Shown here piece by piece: positions 1 to 12,695 of a stretch of DNA of 64,000 nucleotides. Position 1 is the stretch's first letter; each line of letters starts with the position of its first letter. The stretch is from Saururus chinensis (Eukaryota; Streptophyta; Magnoliopsida; Piperales; Saururaceae): the NCBI GenBank assembly GCA_035235625.1, contig CP141149.1, positions 6,044,893-6,108,892 of the forward strand, in the 5' to 3' direction. A model generated the notes under the pieces. The model worked only from the letters and a program-made list of their open reading frames with translations. It made no database searches and had not been told where the DNA came from. Position numbers and translations under genes: made by a program.

Positions 1-540
1 CACTTTAGCTCCCTCGCAAGATCCTCTGTCGGCCAGCTGCTGCCCAAAAACCCCGTTTTGCTTTCTGGCTGGCTCTACGGTCCCAAGACCATTCCTTTCC
101 ATCAACAGAGCAGATGGGTAGATCTCCAAATCGCCGACTATCACTAAAATCCAGCGAAAACTAAACATTTCGCTGTAAAAAGAGAAGCTGACTCGACTCA
201 GCTAGAAAAACAGTGGCTTTGACCGCAGAATCCTGTTAAAAAGAAGCTGAACTCAGGAACCCAGAAGCTACTTCTAGTTGTAGTCCAACAGAACCAACCA
301 ACCCGGTTGAACTGAAAGTGCTCCGTGGATGCATACCAGGAAAGCAGTATTCCGGCAACAAAGAGAAGTTTGGTGAGAGAGCTCCCTTGGCTGGGGGTGG
401 TTGCGGGTAGTTATGAGGCAGGGTGGAAAGGAGGGACAAAGAAGGGGATCGTATCGGAATCTGGCACCACTCATCTCCACCTCCTCCCGGGCAGGGGGGA
501 CGGGATAGTGAATGAAAAGAGCGGGGTTTAAAATACGCCC
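1..540. other. Unassigned left edge
   Basis: No recognised gene. The sequence is less AT-rich than the repeats to its right. Short open frames exist on both strands between about 236 and 531, none resembling a family I know. A proline-rich minus-strand frame runs through 236-480 and could be a scrap of a host exon, but nothing supports it beyond openness. Confidence 0.3.
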
Positions 541-1850
541 ACAGACGCCCGTGATTCGCCTATAAAGAGTTTATAATTGCAACACTTCTTCAAAAGCATC
601 ACAAATCAAAGAAGTTTTAAAAAATAAACTTTTTAACTATTTGCAACATTTAGTAACTTGCAACGCTTTTTACTAAGCATCGTAAATAATTTTTCTCCAC
701 TCTTTTCTCTCTCTCCTCTTTTTTCTCTCTCGCCAATCTCTCTATTCTCGCTCTCCTCTCACTCTCTTCTCTCTCCCCACTTTCTCTCTCTTTCCCTTCT
801 ATCCCTTTCCCTCTTTCTATTCCCTCTCTCCACTCTCTCTCTCTCTTCCCTCTCTCTCCTCTCTCTCTCACTTTCTCCCTCTCCTCTCTCTCTCCTCCTC
901 TTTTTATCTCTCCTCTCTCTTCTCTCTATCTCCTTTCACTTTCTCTATATTTTAAAATCAGTAAAAATAAATTAAAAGGTAATAGTGATGCATATGCATA
1001 TGCATCGTTAATACTAAGGCTATTAGTGATGCACATTCCTATGCGTCACCAACACATACTATTTTATTTTATTCATTAATATTTAAATATAATATATAAT
1101 AAAAAATCTAAAAAAATCAAAATTAAATTCCTCCTTCTCTCTAGTCTATCTTTCTTTACACCATCTCTTCTCTTTCTCTTTGTCTCTCATCCTCTCGCTC
1201 TCTTCTCTCATCCTCTTCTCTCTCTCATCCTTTTTCTCTCTCCTCTCTCTTCTCTCTTTATATCCTCTCTACTTTCCCTCTCTCTCTCTCTTTATTTTAA
1301 AATTAATAAAAATAAATTAAAAGGTAATAACGACACATTGGAAAATGTGTCATTAATACCTAATAGAAATGCATAGGAAAATATGTCAATAATACCCTAA
1401 GTATTAGCAGTGAATATGCATATTCATCGCTAATACCAAGTGTAATATGAATGCATATTCCTGTGTCACTAATATATTTTATTTTATTTTATTTTATTAA
1501 TTTTAAAATATAGATAATATAAATATTTAAAAAAATCAAAATAAAATCCTTTATTCTCTCTACTCTCTCTCTACACTTGTTTCTCTCTTTCTCTTTCTCT
1601 CTCACTCTCCTCTCTTTCTCTCTCCTCACTCTCCTCTCTCTTTCTCTCTCCTCTCTCATCCTCTTCTGTCTCACTTCTCTCTCTCCATTCACTCACTCTT
1701 TTTCCACTCTCTCTCCTCCTCTTTCTCTGTCAGTCTCTATATCCTCTCTCTCCTTTCACTTTCTCTCTCTATATTTGAAAATTAATAAAAATAAATTAAA
1801 AGGTAATAGCGACGCATATGAAAATGTGTCGTTAATAACCTAGGAACAAT
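541..1850. mobile_element. CACTA-like internal/subterminal sequence with CT-rich tandem units
   Basis: Bases 541-690 carry repeated short words such as GCAACA and GCATCRNAAATA, like the subterminal repeats beside the CACTA terminus at 8463. They are followed by three irregular units of about 350-480 bp. Each unit has a long CT tract, an A/T-rich spacer and a block containing GGTAATAGYGAYGCATA. No CACTA terminus is visible here, so this is a truncated or rearranged copy. No transposase reading frame is present. Assignment to CACTA is inferred from similarity to 8463-9595. Confidence 0.45.
690..1843. repeat. Polypyrimidine (CT) tandem array
   Basis: Three CT-rich tracts, at about 695-935, 1127-1285 and 1553-1770, are separated by A/T-rich spacers. 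They produce long spurious Ser/Leu-rich frames on the plus strand and Arg/Glu-rich frames on the minus strand, which are not genes. Confidence 0.8.
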
Positions 1851-2208
1851 AATAATACGTGAACTCAGTAATAATCCACAAATGGCAACAAGCATCCATC
1901 GTTAGGAGCTCTCTGTCACAAACCTGCAAAAGCCTTCCGAATATCGAGGCTAAATAGGGTAAATGAGTATTTTCATACTAAATAGGAAAATACATAGTAG
2001 GGAGTTCTAAACAGTGAACTTAGTAAGTTCATACATAGATGCCTTCATGCAACTCAAATATGAAGCAGATCGGCATATAATAGACATGCACATACGCATA
2101 CAATCATGCCAAATATATACCATCAAACTAACCTTACACTTACACTCTTAATAAGAGTCTTACCAACTTACTCGTACAATCGTATGCTTACTCATACAAC
2201 TTACACAT

Positions 2209-2380
2209 ACCTATACGACCTTACTTATACAATCTTATTCGTATGACCTTACTCGTTCAATCTTACTCATATGACCTTACTCGTATGACCTTATACAATC
2301 TTACTCGTACGACCGTACTGGTACAATCTTACTCGTACAATGTTACCTGTACAATCTTACACTTACAATCTTGATCAAAA
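2209..2380. repeat. 14-bp minisatellite (CTTACTCGTACAAT type)
   Basis: Tandem 14-bp monomers alternate between CTTACTCGTACAAT and variants ending in TATGAC or TACGAC. The same array recurs at 9940-10260 inside the second copy of the surrounding repeat, so it belongs to the element. Confidence 0.8.
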
Positions 2381-3660
2381 GCATATGCTTCCAATCGTAC
2401 TTAAAAACTTACACTTACCTAGAAACATGCATACTTACTCATACAGTCGTACACATACTATCAACTAATGAAGATCATTACAATTAATAAGCTCCAGCGT
2501 CGAAATGGAAATAAAAACCACTGAGGCATCACCATAACCTCCAGGGTGTGATTAGACACCATGGACTTTTTCGAAGACAAGGCACACCATGCTCATGGGG
2601 CACAATATCAAATAGATAAGAGAAGTTTCATGATACTACTTACTTGAGCACGCAAACATAAATGCCCACAATTTAGGGGTCTTATAGTACAAACTCATGA
2701 CAGAATCATACAGTGTCACTCTTGGGCTAGAATCTTATAGTGTCACTCTTGGATAGAATCATACAATGCAACTCTTAAGTAGATCATATAGCGCTCTAAA
2801 TAGAGCATCAAACATTTGGGCTTAATACAATCCATAGACCAAATCGAAAACATACATAGCTCTCAACAAAGCATCCAATGTCTAGGCTTAAATTTAGCAC
2901 ACAAATAATATCCAACATGATAAACATCATGGCAAGACATGAGAAATGCTCAGCCGACTCATTATCGGCTAGCTCAAACACGGAACTTAATCCATCGAAC
3001 CCTCATGTCTCAAACTCACAAGACTATCATTATCTTTGCTTATAATTCATGTTTAATGTAAATAATTTATGCGAGTATAATTATGCTATAAATTGTTCTT
3101 GCATTCTTCTAATGACCAATCCGAAATTGAGCCCATTTTGAAACCCTTGTTCATTAGGGCAGCAAACTTCACTTAACCCATCCATCTCATGATCATAATC
3201 CACCATACATATCCTTACATATTCATACAATGTCCGCCATCCACATTATGGCCAAAACATCTTACTTGGAAGTTATCAAACTGAGCTCATCATAGCCAAC
3301 CCCAGTTATCACCCACTTACATATACCTCACTTATTATGCTTACTTTTCACTTTATAATATGTACATTATGTTTGTACAATTATGTAACACTCTTACTGT
3401 CTCACAATCCCCCAACATACGCTTTGATCCAAACCAATCCACTCCAATCCTCGCCCATTAAACTTACACCATCCATCTTCCATCATATGGTTACACATCT
3501 ACATCCAAATCTATAGCAAACCCTTTGTCACCTCTTACTATACATTGGCCATACTTTTGCCCCACACACGTACACATATCCATCACACAAGTGTATAGCC
3601 ATCATACATACGCATGTCCATCACATATACTTATAACATACACTTACTTCCATACATAGT

Positions 3661-3876
3661 TTGCCAACATACTCGCTAGCCATCACTAGCACACACGTAT
3701 TCCACATACATAGCTTACTAGCATACTCGTTAGCCATCACTAGCACATACATATTCTACATACGTAGATTACCAATATACTTGCTAGCCATTTCTAGCAC
3801 ACACATTCTACACACGTAGCTTACCAACATACTCACTAGCCATCACTAGCACATACATATTCTACATACATAAAAC
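3661..3876. repeat. Tandem repeat of about 54 bp, four copies
   Basis: CTAGCCATCACTAGCAC recurs at about 52-55 bp spacing (near 3676, 3730, 3785 and 3836), each time followed by a CACATACRTA-like stretch. It lies inside the LTR-like repeat. Confidence 0.8.
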
Positions 3877-5788
3877 ATACTATTAACTCACATGTATATC
3901 AACATGGCATAATTTATCCTCTTACATCATGCAAACGGCTCTTGATTTAACATCCAATCATCAAATATCAATCATCATAGCATGCTTCTACACATTCAAA
4001 GAATAATATCATGAAATTATGAGTTTAAAGATCCCCTACCTCGTAATCTATGATGTTTGATGGTGAGTACACGATGGCGGCACTGGTGGCGGTGGAGTTG
4101 GCAGCCAAAAGCATTGTCAAGCTGAGAAAGTTGTTGTCCCGATGGTTTGGGAAGAGTCAGAAGTACACACGGCCAAATGGGGTGACACCAATAACTGCAT
4201 CAAAATCTGCGATCCATAGTAGCACACTAGGGTGGCCAGGAGAAAGGTCGTGCCAAAAGAAATGGGACCAAAAGTTGAGATGAACTAACTGAAGGTTGGC
4301 CGGTGGCTAAGATGTATTTGGCTGGCTATAAGATGTCGAAATCGGCCATAGAAAGCAGCACCCAACGGTGTCAATTTCTCATCTACAAGGGCCCACATAG
4401 GGGCGGAGGGCATAGGGTGACGCTCGAGGACAGAGGAGAGGTGCATGAGCACTTTGGTTGTCAACTTAGATGGTGATGGAACCATCTGATGGTCAAGAAT
4501 TGCGAATGTGGTGCCTAAACCCCAAATCGCATGTGCAGCAACTTGCATACGTGGTCAAAGGAGAGGGGGATAGGACTGGATGGAGGTAGCACAAGGCCCA
4601 CAAAGGGCGACAAGGCTTGGGCCTTGGTGGTGGCCAATCAAAGCGGCAACATAGCCAATCACCACCCACAACCAAAACAATTGGTGTGGGAGGTTGTGCA
4701 TCTAACACAATAAAAGGGCGAAGGGGTTTCTCATAGTAGAGATGAGGCAGAGCAAAGGCAACAGGGCTATCATTGTACCAAGGTCAATATATTGGAAACA
4801 GCTTACAGCCGTAGCAACATGGCCCTCTAACAAACTAGTTCACACTGCAAACACAAACAAAATAACTAGGGATATACCCGGTGAATGAACAAGTAAAGCA
4901 TGTAGGTGATGGCGATGGCTATGGTCGGTGTCATTGTATTCATGGCTGCCGGACTGGGGCAATGGCTATGCTGATGCCGCCTCATACAGTAAACAAAAAG
5001 TGGGAGAGGGTGTACCATTCAACAAAAGTATAGAGGCTGCGGGGCTAGGCTAGGGTAGCAGCCATGCCTTTGCCAGCCCATGGCCGGCCAGAAGGAATTG
5101 AATAGGAGGCTGACAACAATCAAAAACAACTCCAACGGCCAAATTGATTTTGACATAGTGAGAAATCAGGAAAGATACCAGCAGCTCATGGAGGAGCAAT
5201 GAGGGCTTGGTGTGGCTTTGGCTAGCTCCTATGGGGTCCTAGCAGCCGAACGAAGCTAAGTCTAGTAGAGGGCGGCAACAAATGGTGATGAAATAGCCCT
5301 CCAACAGCCCAAAAATTAATTTAGATAGTGAGAAAAACAGATGAAAAAACTGGTACCTCGTAGAGGAGCAAGGAGATGGATGCCGTAGTCCTAGCCGGCA
5401 CCATCGGACTCGTGGCAAGGTGAAGCCGAATCCAACAATAGGCGGTGTAGTCCGATGACAAAGGAGACCTGGCGGAGCGTCCAGGAACTCTTTTGGGTTT
5501 TTTCTCCAAGGTTCTGGACTTCTAAACTTTTTGGATGTTCCAAACTAAAAAGAATTGGACATGGCTTTTTTGAGGCATGATCCACCTTTTTAGCTCTTTT
5601 TTCCACTTTACTATCTTGCACATCCTTTACTTATTACATGTTTTACCTTCAAACTTTGTACCAAAAGGTGCATCGAGGCCCGCGGCCTGCGAGCCTCACA
5701 CTCGGCTCTGCAGGTATAATCCTAAGGCCAAATATGTAAATACAAATATGCTAAAGTAGAAAATTGTAGAAAAATTAGGGACATTACA

Positions 5789-8059
5789 CATCCTCACAAG
5801 AGTAGAAGCAAGAATTATGAATGTAGGGTTTCAAAACTTGGGTAAAGAAATGAACTTTTCAAGAAGAAAACCTAGAATACTATTTAAGAAGAGAAGAACG
5901 TGAGATTTAGGGCAAAACAAATGAAAACGTAGAAGAGAAGACAAGGATTCACCTTGAATTAAACTTTCCTTTCTAGAGAGTGGGTTGAGCTCTCCCAAAG
6001 TCTCCAATATCTCAGCCCACCCCAAATGGGGAAATGACCAATGTTTCTATTTATACCTTAGGCTAATAAATTGATCTAGAATGAGCTAAATAAAGAAATA
6101 AGTAAACCCACTTTTATGCAATGGACCCAAAAACGAAATTGACAAGGCCCGAACCCATTTTGCAAGTTTTTCCTAACCTCATTAACTTTAATATTTAATT
6201 ATCTAAACTATATTAACTCTTAAACAAGACTAGAAAATAGAATAAGTAAGGGTAAACTAATGGATAAATTACACTTATCAAAAGGCACATACGATCCATG
6301 ATACACCTCAAACAAAAGGATAATTCTATCCTTTTATGTTATGCACTACCTATCCATGAAGTCATAAAATTTGTAATTGAGTTTGATGCACAATTTTCTG
6401 TAGGTAGATCGAGTACTTTATTCTAGTAACCTATTGCACAGTTTTGGGAAATTAGCCGATTCTAGCTTAAACTTACCTTAAACACCTAGTCCAACTTACC
6501 TTATGTACAAAAATCCCAAAAGAGGGAGACTTCTTTTGATAGAGAAAAACCCTAGTTTGATCTAAAAGTGATTTTTGTCTCTTTTCTCTTGTATGTCTCA
6601 GACTCTTTGACTCAAGTGATCTATTCTTTTTTGTATTTTTATCCTTGAGTCCATTAAACCTAATGAAATCATTTCTACTCATTGACAAGTTTGATTTTAG
6701 AGTTCTTAAGAGTTTTCTATAAATCATATCCCAAAAATCCTTGCTTTTAAGTTATTGAAAGACTAGTCACTCGCAAATAATTGTTGGTGTTTCTTTGGTA
6801 GAGATCTAGAGATGACTATGTGCTAAAAGATTGAAGACCATTATGGTAGAGAAGTTGAGATGATGGATGCACAATCAAAGGGAAATTGCTTTGGAAAGAA
6901 ATGAAGTAAATCTTGAGTAAGTTGGGGGACTGTATTAAGGTGGTTTTTATCAGTTTTTTCTACATAGTCGATTTCAAGTTGCTAGACAAGGTCTTGTGGT
7001 TTTTCCTGGATGGGTTCTCAACGTAAAAAACAATGTGCACAATGTATGTGCATGTTTATTGTTTTATACACTCAATAAAGATTTTTACTAGGGTAATTTA
7101 AATCCACAACAAATTATATTATCAATTTGGCTTTAGGTTAATTTCTAAAGTTAGTTAATGTAGTTGATTTTTAAGGTGATTGTCGCATGCTTGATGTGAA
7201 GCATATTGCACCCCGAACTTTCAAATAGTTGTTACCAAAATCACTTAAGAAAATCTAATGTTAAAAAAATAGGTATTATAGAAAAAGGTGAATCACGTAT
7301 GTCTTTTTCTTTTTGTATAATGTGATAAAAAAATTTCATGCTGCTCATGGAGATTCAAAATTATAAGCTGGATTGAATAGAAATTTTTCTTAGATCTCTC
7401 TCTCTCTCTCTATTCATTTGAATGATATACAACTAAAGATGTTTACAACCATAGGCTTCAAAATTTTGACATTGCCTGTGATAAATGTGTGTAGCTCTAA
7501 TAGATCCCCTTTATTTTAGCTATTTCACTGAGCATTGAGGGATATTTACATTTTTTAATTATTTATTTTATTGAATGGGATGATGTAGGTAGAAATGCTA
7601 AATAGACTTAAATAAAACTTGATGTTTATGACCTCTGATGTTCAAAATAAACCCAAAATTGAAGAATGGAAAGGTTAAGTTGTGTAGTACATGCAGGAGA
7701 AAAGTGGATTCCATGGAGATGTAACATATGATAAGTACACGATGGTGGACAAGGCTTAAATCCACCAAACAGTGGAAAAGTTTTTTCTCAAGGTTAAGCT
7801 CAAAATGCATGCCTTATTGCATTCATGATATTTTTGTTAAAACTGCAATTACCATATTCATAAATTCAAATGCAATAATATGATACAATGATGATGACTT
7901 CAATATTACATTGACAAAACATCTTACATTACAAGAGTTGAAATGACAATGTAGTTGATATTTTACTATCTTTCATATATTTAGATTTGTTTTTCAAAAA
8001 TATCAAGATTCTCTCGTTAAATGGTGGATAAACATCAGATTAAGTTGTAAGTTGAATAA
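5789..8059. other. AT-rich region without recognised gene
   Basis: No coding sequence is supported. The part around 6780-7080 has the general look of the 3' half of a copia LTR (a phrase like GGGTTCTCAACGTAAAAAAC followed by a T-rich stretch), but I cannot find its ends. A (CT)n microsatellite lies at about 7396-7411. Confidence 0.35.
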
Positions 8060-8061
8060 TA

Positions 8062-8262
8062 CTCCCTCCGTCCTATATTAGTAGCTACATTTTGAAAAAT
8101 AGTGGTTTTCATTGAATGGTGAAACCCACATCTAAGAGAGGGAAAAATAAACTTATGATGCACTTTTTTAAATACTCAATCAAATAAATTTAAGAAAATG
8201 GATCTAGTAATGCGGAACATACTTTTTGGCCAAACGGAGCTATTATTTTACGACGGAGGGAG
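8062..8262. mobile_element. Stowaway-type MITE
   Basis: A 201-bp element with terminal inverted repeats CTCCCTCCGTC at the left and GACGGAGGGAG at the right. It is flanked by TA dinucleotides (8060-8061 and 8263-8264), the target-site duplication of Tc1/mariner-type MITEs. No coding capacity. The well-preserved ends suggest it is relatively young compared with its surroundings. Confidence 0.92.
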
Positions 8263-8462
8263 TATATTCATAATTCAACTTACATTACAAGAATTGAAAT
8301 GATCTTGTAGTTGATGATTTAATTTATCTAATATATATAAAAAATTGCAAAAAGGTTATGGTTCTTATAATTTTAACATGTTTATATTTTTTCAATCAAT
8401 ACTTTCAAATGCACATGTACTTTAACTAGTTCATTCTAAAACAATTTATGAATGCCTTGTGT

Positions 8463-9595
8463 CACTACAACAAAAAGAACTATTAGAGAGGCACTACATA
8501 GCATCGTTAAAAACTACTATTTGCAATGCATATAAAAGTGTTAGAAGAAAAAAAATTATTAGCGATGCTTTTATAAAGTGTTGCTAATAGTACACTATCA
8601 GTGGCACTTTTTAAAAAACATCAGTAATAGTTATAAGTTAAAAAAATCAGAACTATTTTTCAACACTTTTATAAAAGCGTCACAAATAGTGACACTATTA
8701 GGCATGCTTAAAAATATTTGTTGCAAATAAATATGGTTATTTTAAAAAAATAGCACTATTAGTGAAACTTTTCAAACATCGTCGCAAATAGTAGTACTAT
8801 TTGTAATGTGTTTTTGAAAGCATCGCCAGTAATACTACTATTTGCGATGCTTTTTAAAAAACATATCTAATAGTTTAAGAGTTAATATAGTTTAGATAAG
8901 GAGGGAGACATGGAGAGAGAGAGAAGAGGAGAGGAGAGTGAAGAGAAGAAAAAGACAAGAGAGAGACGAGAGGGAAGAGAGAGAGTGAAGGGAGAGAGAT
9001 AGAGGAGAAAGAGAGTGAAGAGAAAGATATAGAGAAGAGAGAGGAGATAGATTAGAGCGCGAAGAGAGAGTGAGAGTAGATAGAGAGAGTGTGAGAAATG
9101 AGAGGAGAGGAGAGAGAAGTGAGAGAGAAAAGAGGAGACATATTTTTGTATGCATCACTATTAAGTTTTACTTTATTTTTATTAATTTTAAAATTGAGAG
9201 AGTGAAACTAGAGAGGATATAGAGAGAGAAGACCGAGAGGAGAGAGAGAAAGAGGATGAGAGAGAGGCAGAGAGAGAGGAGGAGAGATAAGAGGATGAGA
9301 GAGGAGAGAGAAGAGGAGCAGAAGAGAGGAGATGTAGATGAGAGATAGAGAGAGGGAGAGGTGGAGCAGGGGGAGAGAGAGAGGATACAGAGGGAGGAAT
9401 TTAATTTTAATTTTTAAATATTTTATTATATATTATATTTAAAAATTAATAAAAAAGAAATAAAATAAAATTTATTAGTGGTGCATAAGAATATACGTCA
9501 TTAATACTCTTGGTATTAGTTACTCATAGGAATATGCGTAATAATACCCTTCATATTAGCGACGCATCTGCACATAGGATATACCTGTGTTAAAG
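8463..9595 (+). mobile_element. CACTA (En/Spm-like) transposon end with GA-rich interior
   Basis: The terminus reads CACTACAACAAAAA, matching the CACTA superfamily end. About 420 bp of subterminal repeats follow (many variants of ACTATTTGCGATGCTTTT in both orientations), typical of transposase-binding arrays. GA tracts follow at 8905-9140 and 9195-9390. No matching right terminus and no transposase were seen, so only one end is preserved. The interior resembles 541-1850 in inverted orientation. Confidence 0.75.
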
Positions 9596-9617
9596 GAAAT
9601 CAATCAACCCACGGGAA

Positions 9618-10408
9618 CAAGCATCTATTGTTATGAGCTCTCCATCACCAACTTGTAAAAGCCTCCCAAATATCGGGGCTAAAAATAGGGTTAATGAGTA
9701 TTTTCATACTTAGTAAAAAAATACCCAGTACGGGAGTTCTAAACAATGAACTTAGTAAGTCCATACATAGATGTCTTCGTGCAACTCAAACATAAAGCAA
9801 ATAGGCATATAATAAACATGCACGTGCACATACAATCATGCCAAATATTTTCCATCAAACCAATCTTACACTTACACTCTTAATCAAAGTCTTACCATCT
9901 TACTCATACAATCGTATGCTTACTCATACAAAATTACTTGTACAATCTTAATTGTATGATGTTAATCATTCAATCTTACTCGTACAACCTTACTCGTACA
10001 ATCTTACTCATATGAACTTACTTGTACGACCTTACTCATACAATCTTACTCGTATGACCTTACTCATATGACCATACTCGTATGACCTTACATGTACAAT
10101 CTTACTCATACAACCTTACTCATACAATCTTACTCATACGATGCTACTCATATAATCTTACACTACTCGTATGACCTTACACATACAATTTTACTCATAC
10201 GACCTTACTCATACAATCTTACTCGTACGATGTTACTCATATAATCTTACACTTGCAGTCTTGCTCAGAATCATACACTTCAAGTCATACTCAGAAAATT
10301 ACACTTACCCAGAAACATACATACTTACTCATACTATTAACCACTGAAGCTCGTTATAAGTAATAAGTTCCAACATCAAAATAGAAACGAATGCCACTGA
10401 GGCATCAC
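9618..10408 (-). mobile_element. Large LTR-like repeat, copy 2 (truncated)
   Basis: Matches 1888-2545 over its whole length in the same orientation, including the minisatellite and the closing phrase CACTGAGGCATCACC. It stops abruptly at about 10408, so at least 3 kb present in copy 1 is missing here. Confidence 0.75.
9940..10260. repeat. 14-bp minisatellite, second array
   Basis: Longer version of the array at 2209-2380, with monomers CTTACTCATACAAT, CTTACTCGTACGAC and similar. Confidence 0.8.
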
Positions 10409-12690
10409 CTTATCGTCCCGACAGCGATAGACGCTATATAACTCTTTTTCGAGAATAATGTGTTTATTATAGTTTTTAAGATACATATTATACAATAATA
10501 CAATTTTCTTTTTTGTTGTTGAGGGATGAAAACATATGATTTTTGGTTCCTTCTTTTTCTTATAGGAATATATACATGTTATGAGCATGTTAGTAAAAAT
10601 TTAAGTCACTTGGAGCTTGGTAAGACAATGACATAGTCATAAATTTGAAGGTTGATAGTTCTGGTACAATTGCATAGTCTCATTAATTAATAACAAAAAA
10701 TATTTTTTGAGCTTATTTTCATATGATATTTTTATATATTGTAATTAAGTCTATGATGTAAGCTTATGTAAAGTTTTACATTGATTGAAGTTTATTTGAT
10801 ATTTTCCCTAAAATGAATATATTGTGATTATGCTAAAACATCTATTTAAGCTAGTATAGGAATAAATGAATATATGCTTAATTTTAAGTTGGATTTTGTT
10901 GAATTCTTCATGATTAATTCATGTGACAAGTAGAGTATGACCAGGTTTACACACATACTACATTAATTATGTATAAAATATTTTCCACATATTTTAGCTT
11001 ATTTATGAACATGACCATGCATGTTTATGCTTATGCTTACAGGATCTCATTTTCCACGTATGGACCATGTCTCATGCATAATAGGACTGTTTGGTCTATG
11101 ATTACTTATGCGCATACATTTAACATTGATACATTATGTATCATGTTGCATAAATCATGAAAATGATTATTTAAGCCATGATTAACCATGTTTAATCGTG
11201 ATTAGTCATTTGGGTGCCATCGTTTTTTAGATTAGTCATATCGAAGATTAAATTTAACTGGTTTTCTATCCAATGGGAGGGGTTTTCTATCCCATGGGCA
11301 AGGTTTTCCATTCCGATGGGCAGGTTACCTCCTAGGATGAGAATAGCACAATGGTGTAATAGGATCAACTATTGAGGAACTTCTAGACTTGAGAATCTAG
11401 TTTGCTTTGTATGTGTTCACTGGCTTACTAGGGCCACTTCCAATTATGATATCTCCAAACTTCTTAGGTCTTTATTTTTAAGGATTTATAGGGTGAGTGG
11501 GGCTGCTTCAGCTTCGACTAGGGTGAGCAAGTTGTTTTCTCTGTTATGAGACATTCCTTGTGCTATTTACTTTAGAAACCAATAGGGGATAAAGATTTCA
11601 TCATGAAAGATATCCAAAAAAATTGTGACTAGGACACTTTTGTAAATCGAGTTTCTAATGTCATTGAATATAATATTAAATTACAAAACATTGTCTTAAC
11701 AAAGACATATAAGGATTATCAATAAGATCACAAAATACCATACTCAATACTCAACTCATATCAATTTTCTTCTAAACTTGCAACATAGCATATGCACACC
11801 TCAAATTAGTATAGCATTTTCTAATAGTCTTAGTACTTTTTGAAAAGCTAACACTTATTTTCTCTCATCTAACTCATGAAATTAGAGTTTAATGTCAATC
11901 TAGATGACAATATCGCTAGACTCTAGCATCATAGCATATTTCACTTTTTAGGTCACTTGCTAGAGTTTGTTATAGAGATATAAAGATGAATGCACATAAA
12001 GCTGCTTGTGATATGATTTTATTTTCAGACCTTTTCATTTTTTATTTTTTTGGTTTCCAACATTTTCTTAATCCTTGTAAAATTGCACCTCCTTTTTTTA
12101 ATTATATAAATTTCTTTTTCCTAGAATCCAGGGGATGGTTGCATTCACAACAACTTGAGTTTTCTCATGTAGGTAGCCCTCTCCATCATCTTTATGTGAA
12201 TTGCTTCTTTTTTTATTTTGCATCAAGCATTGATATGAAAACTAGTAAAAAAACATGATACAAAAATTTAGACACTAAAAAATTCTCTAATTTGGACACC
12301 TAACACTCTGCTATGGACTAAATTTTCAAGACATAGGTTTCAATTATTATGAATATTACGTGTTTAGTTATTCTAATTTTATGTGTGTTGATTCCTTTGG
12401 CTTTAAATTTGACATTTCAAAGAACTCTTTGATAGAGATTGAGCTACCTAGTAATAAATTGAGGAAAGTATCAACAGTGATATATTTAAAAAAGAAAAAA
12501 AATGTTGTTTCTTTGAATGCTCTGCTCTTCTAAAACAAAACATTTCTATTAACAAGCATCGACATGTTGACACTCACATTGGTGCATTTTTGAGTGACTA
12601 TTTGTAGGCTTTGATATGTTGATGCTTGTGATGACGAAGTGCTGAAGTCGCAATCTGTAGACAATTGACATGTTGGTATTTTGGGTGCAA
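10409..12690. other. AT-rich region without recognised gene
   Basis: No gene or complete element recognised. A short imperfect triplication of GGTTTTCTATCCCATGGG is seen at about 11259-11327. The frame at 11986-12258 is Phe-rich and low complexity, and not credible as a gene. Confidence 0.3.
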
Positions 12691-12695
12691 CTTGC

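Larger units (their letters stand above)
1886..5788 (-). mobile_element. Large LTR-like repeat, copy 1
   Basis: The right edge reads ATTAGGGACATTACA, which on the minus strand gives TGTAATGTCCC, a start typical of large plant gypsy LTRs. The left part (about 1886-2550) matches 9618-10408 closely in the same orientation. A TGTCACA motif at 1914 may be the other terminus. No gag or pol is seen. The GC-richer stretch 4050-5500 opens several short frames without family resemblance. No 5-bp target-site duplication was found. It may be a solo or truncated LTR; lineage is inferred. Confidence 0.5.

Noticed and set aside
236..480. First exon of a host gene on the minus strand
   Set aside because: Open frame and local composition only; no conserved motif, and the continuation lies outside the window.
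658..975. A 105-codon Ser/Leu-rich frame (and its Arg/Glu-rich antisense)
   Set aside because: It is generated entirely by CT dinucleotide runs; no start context or domain.
3661..3876. Possible CRISPR-like regular repeats
   Set aside because: The units are contiguous tandem repeats without unique spacers, inside a plant LTR-like repeat.
8892..9158. An 88-codon Leu/Ser-rich frame resembling a membrane protein
   Set aside because: Translation of the GA/CT tract inside CACTA-type sequence; low complexity only.
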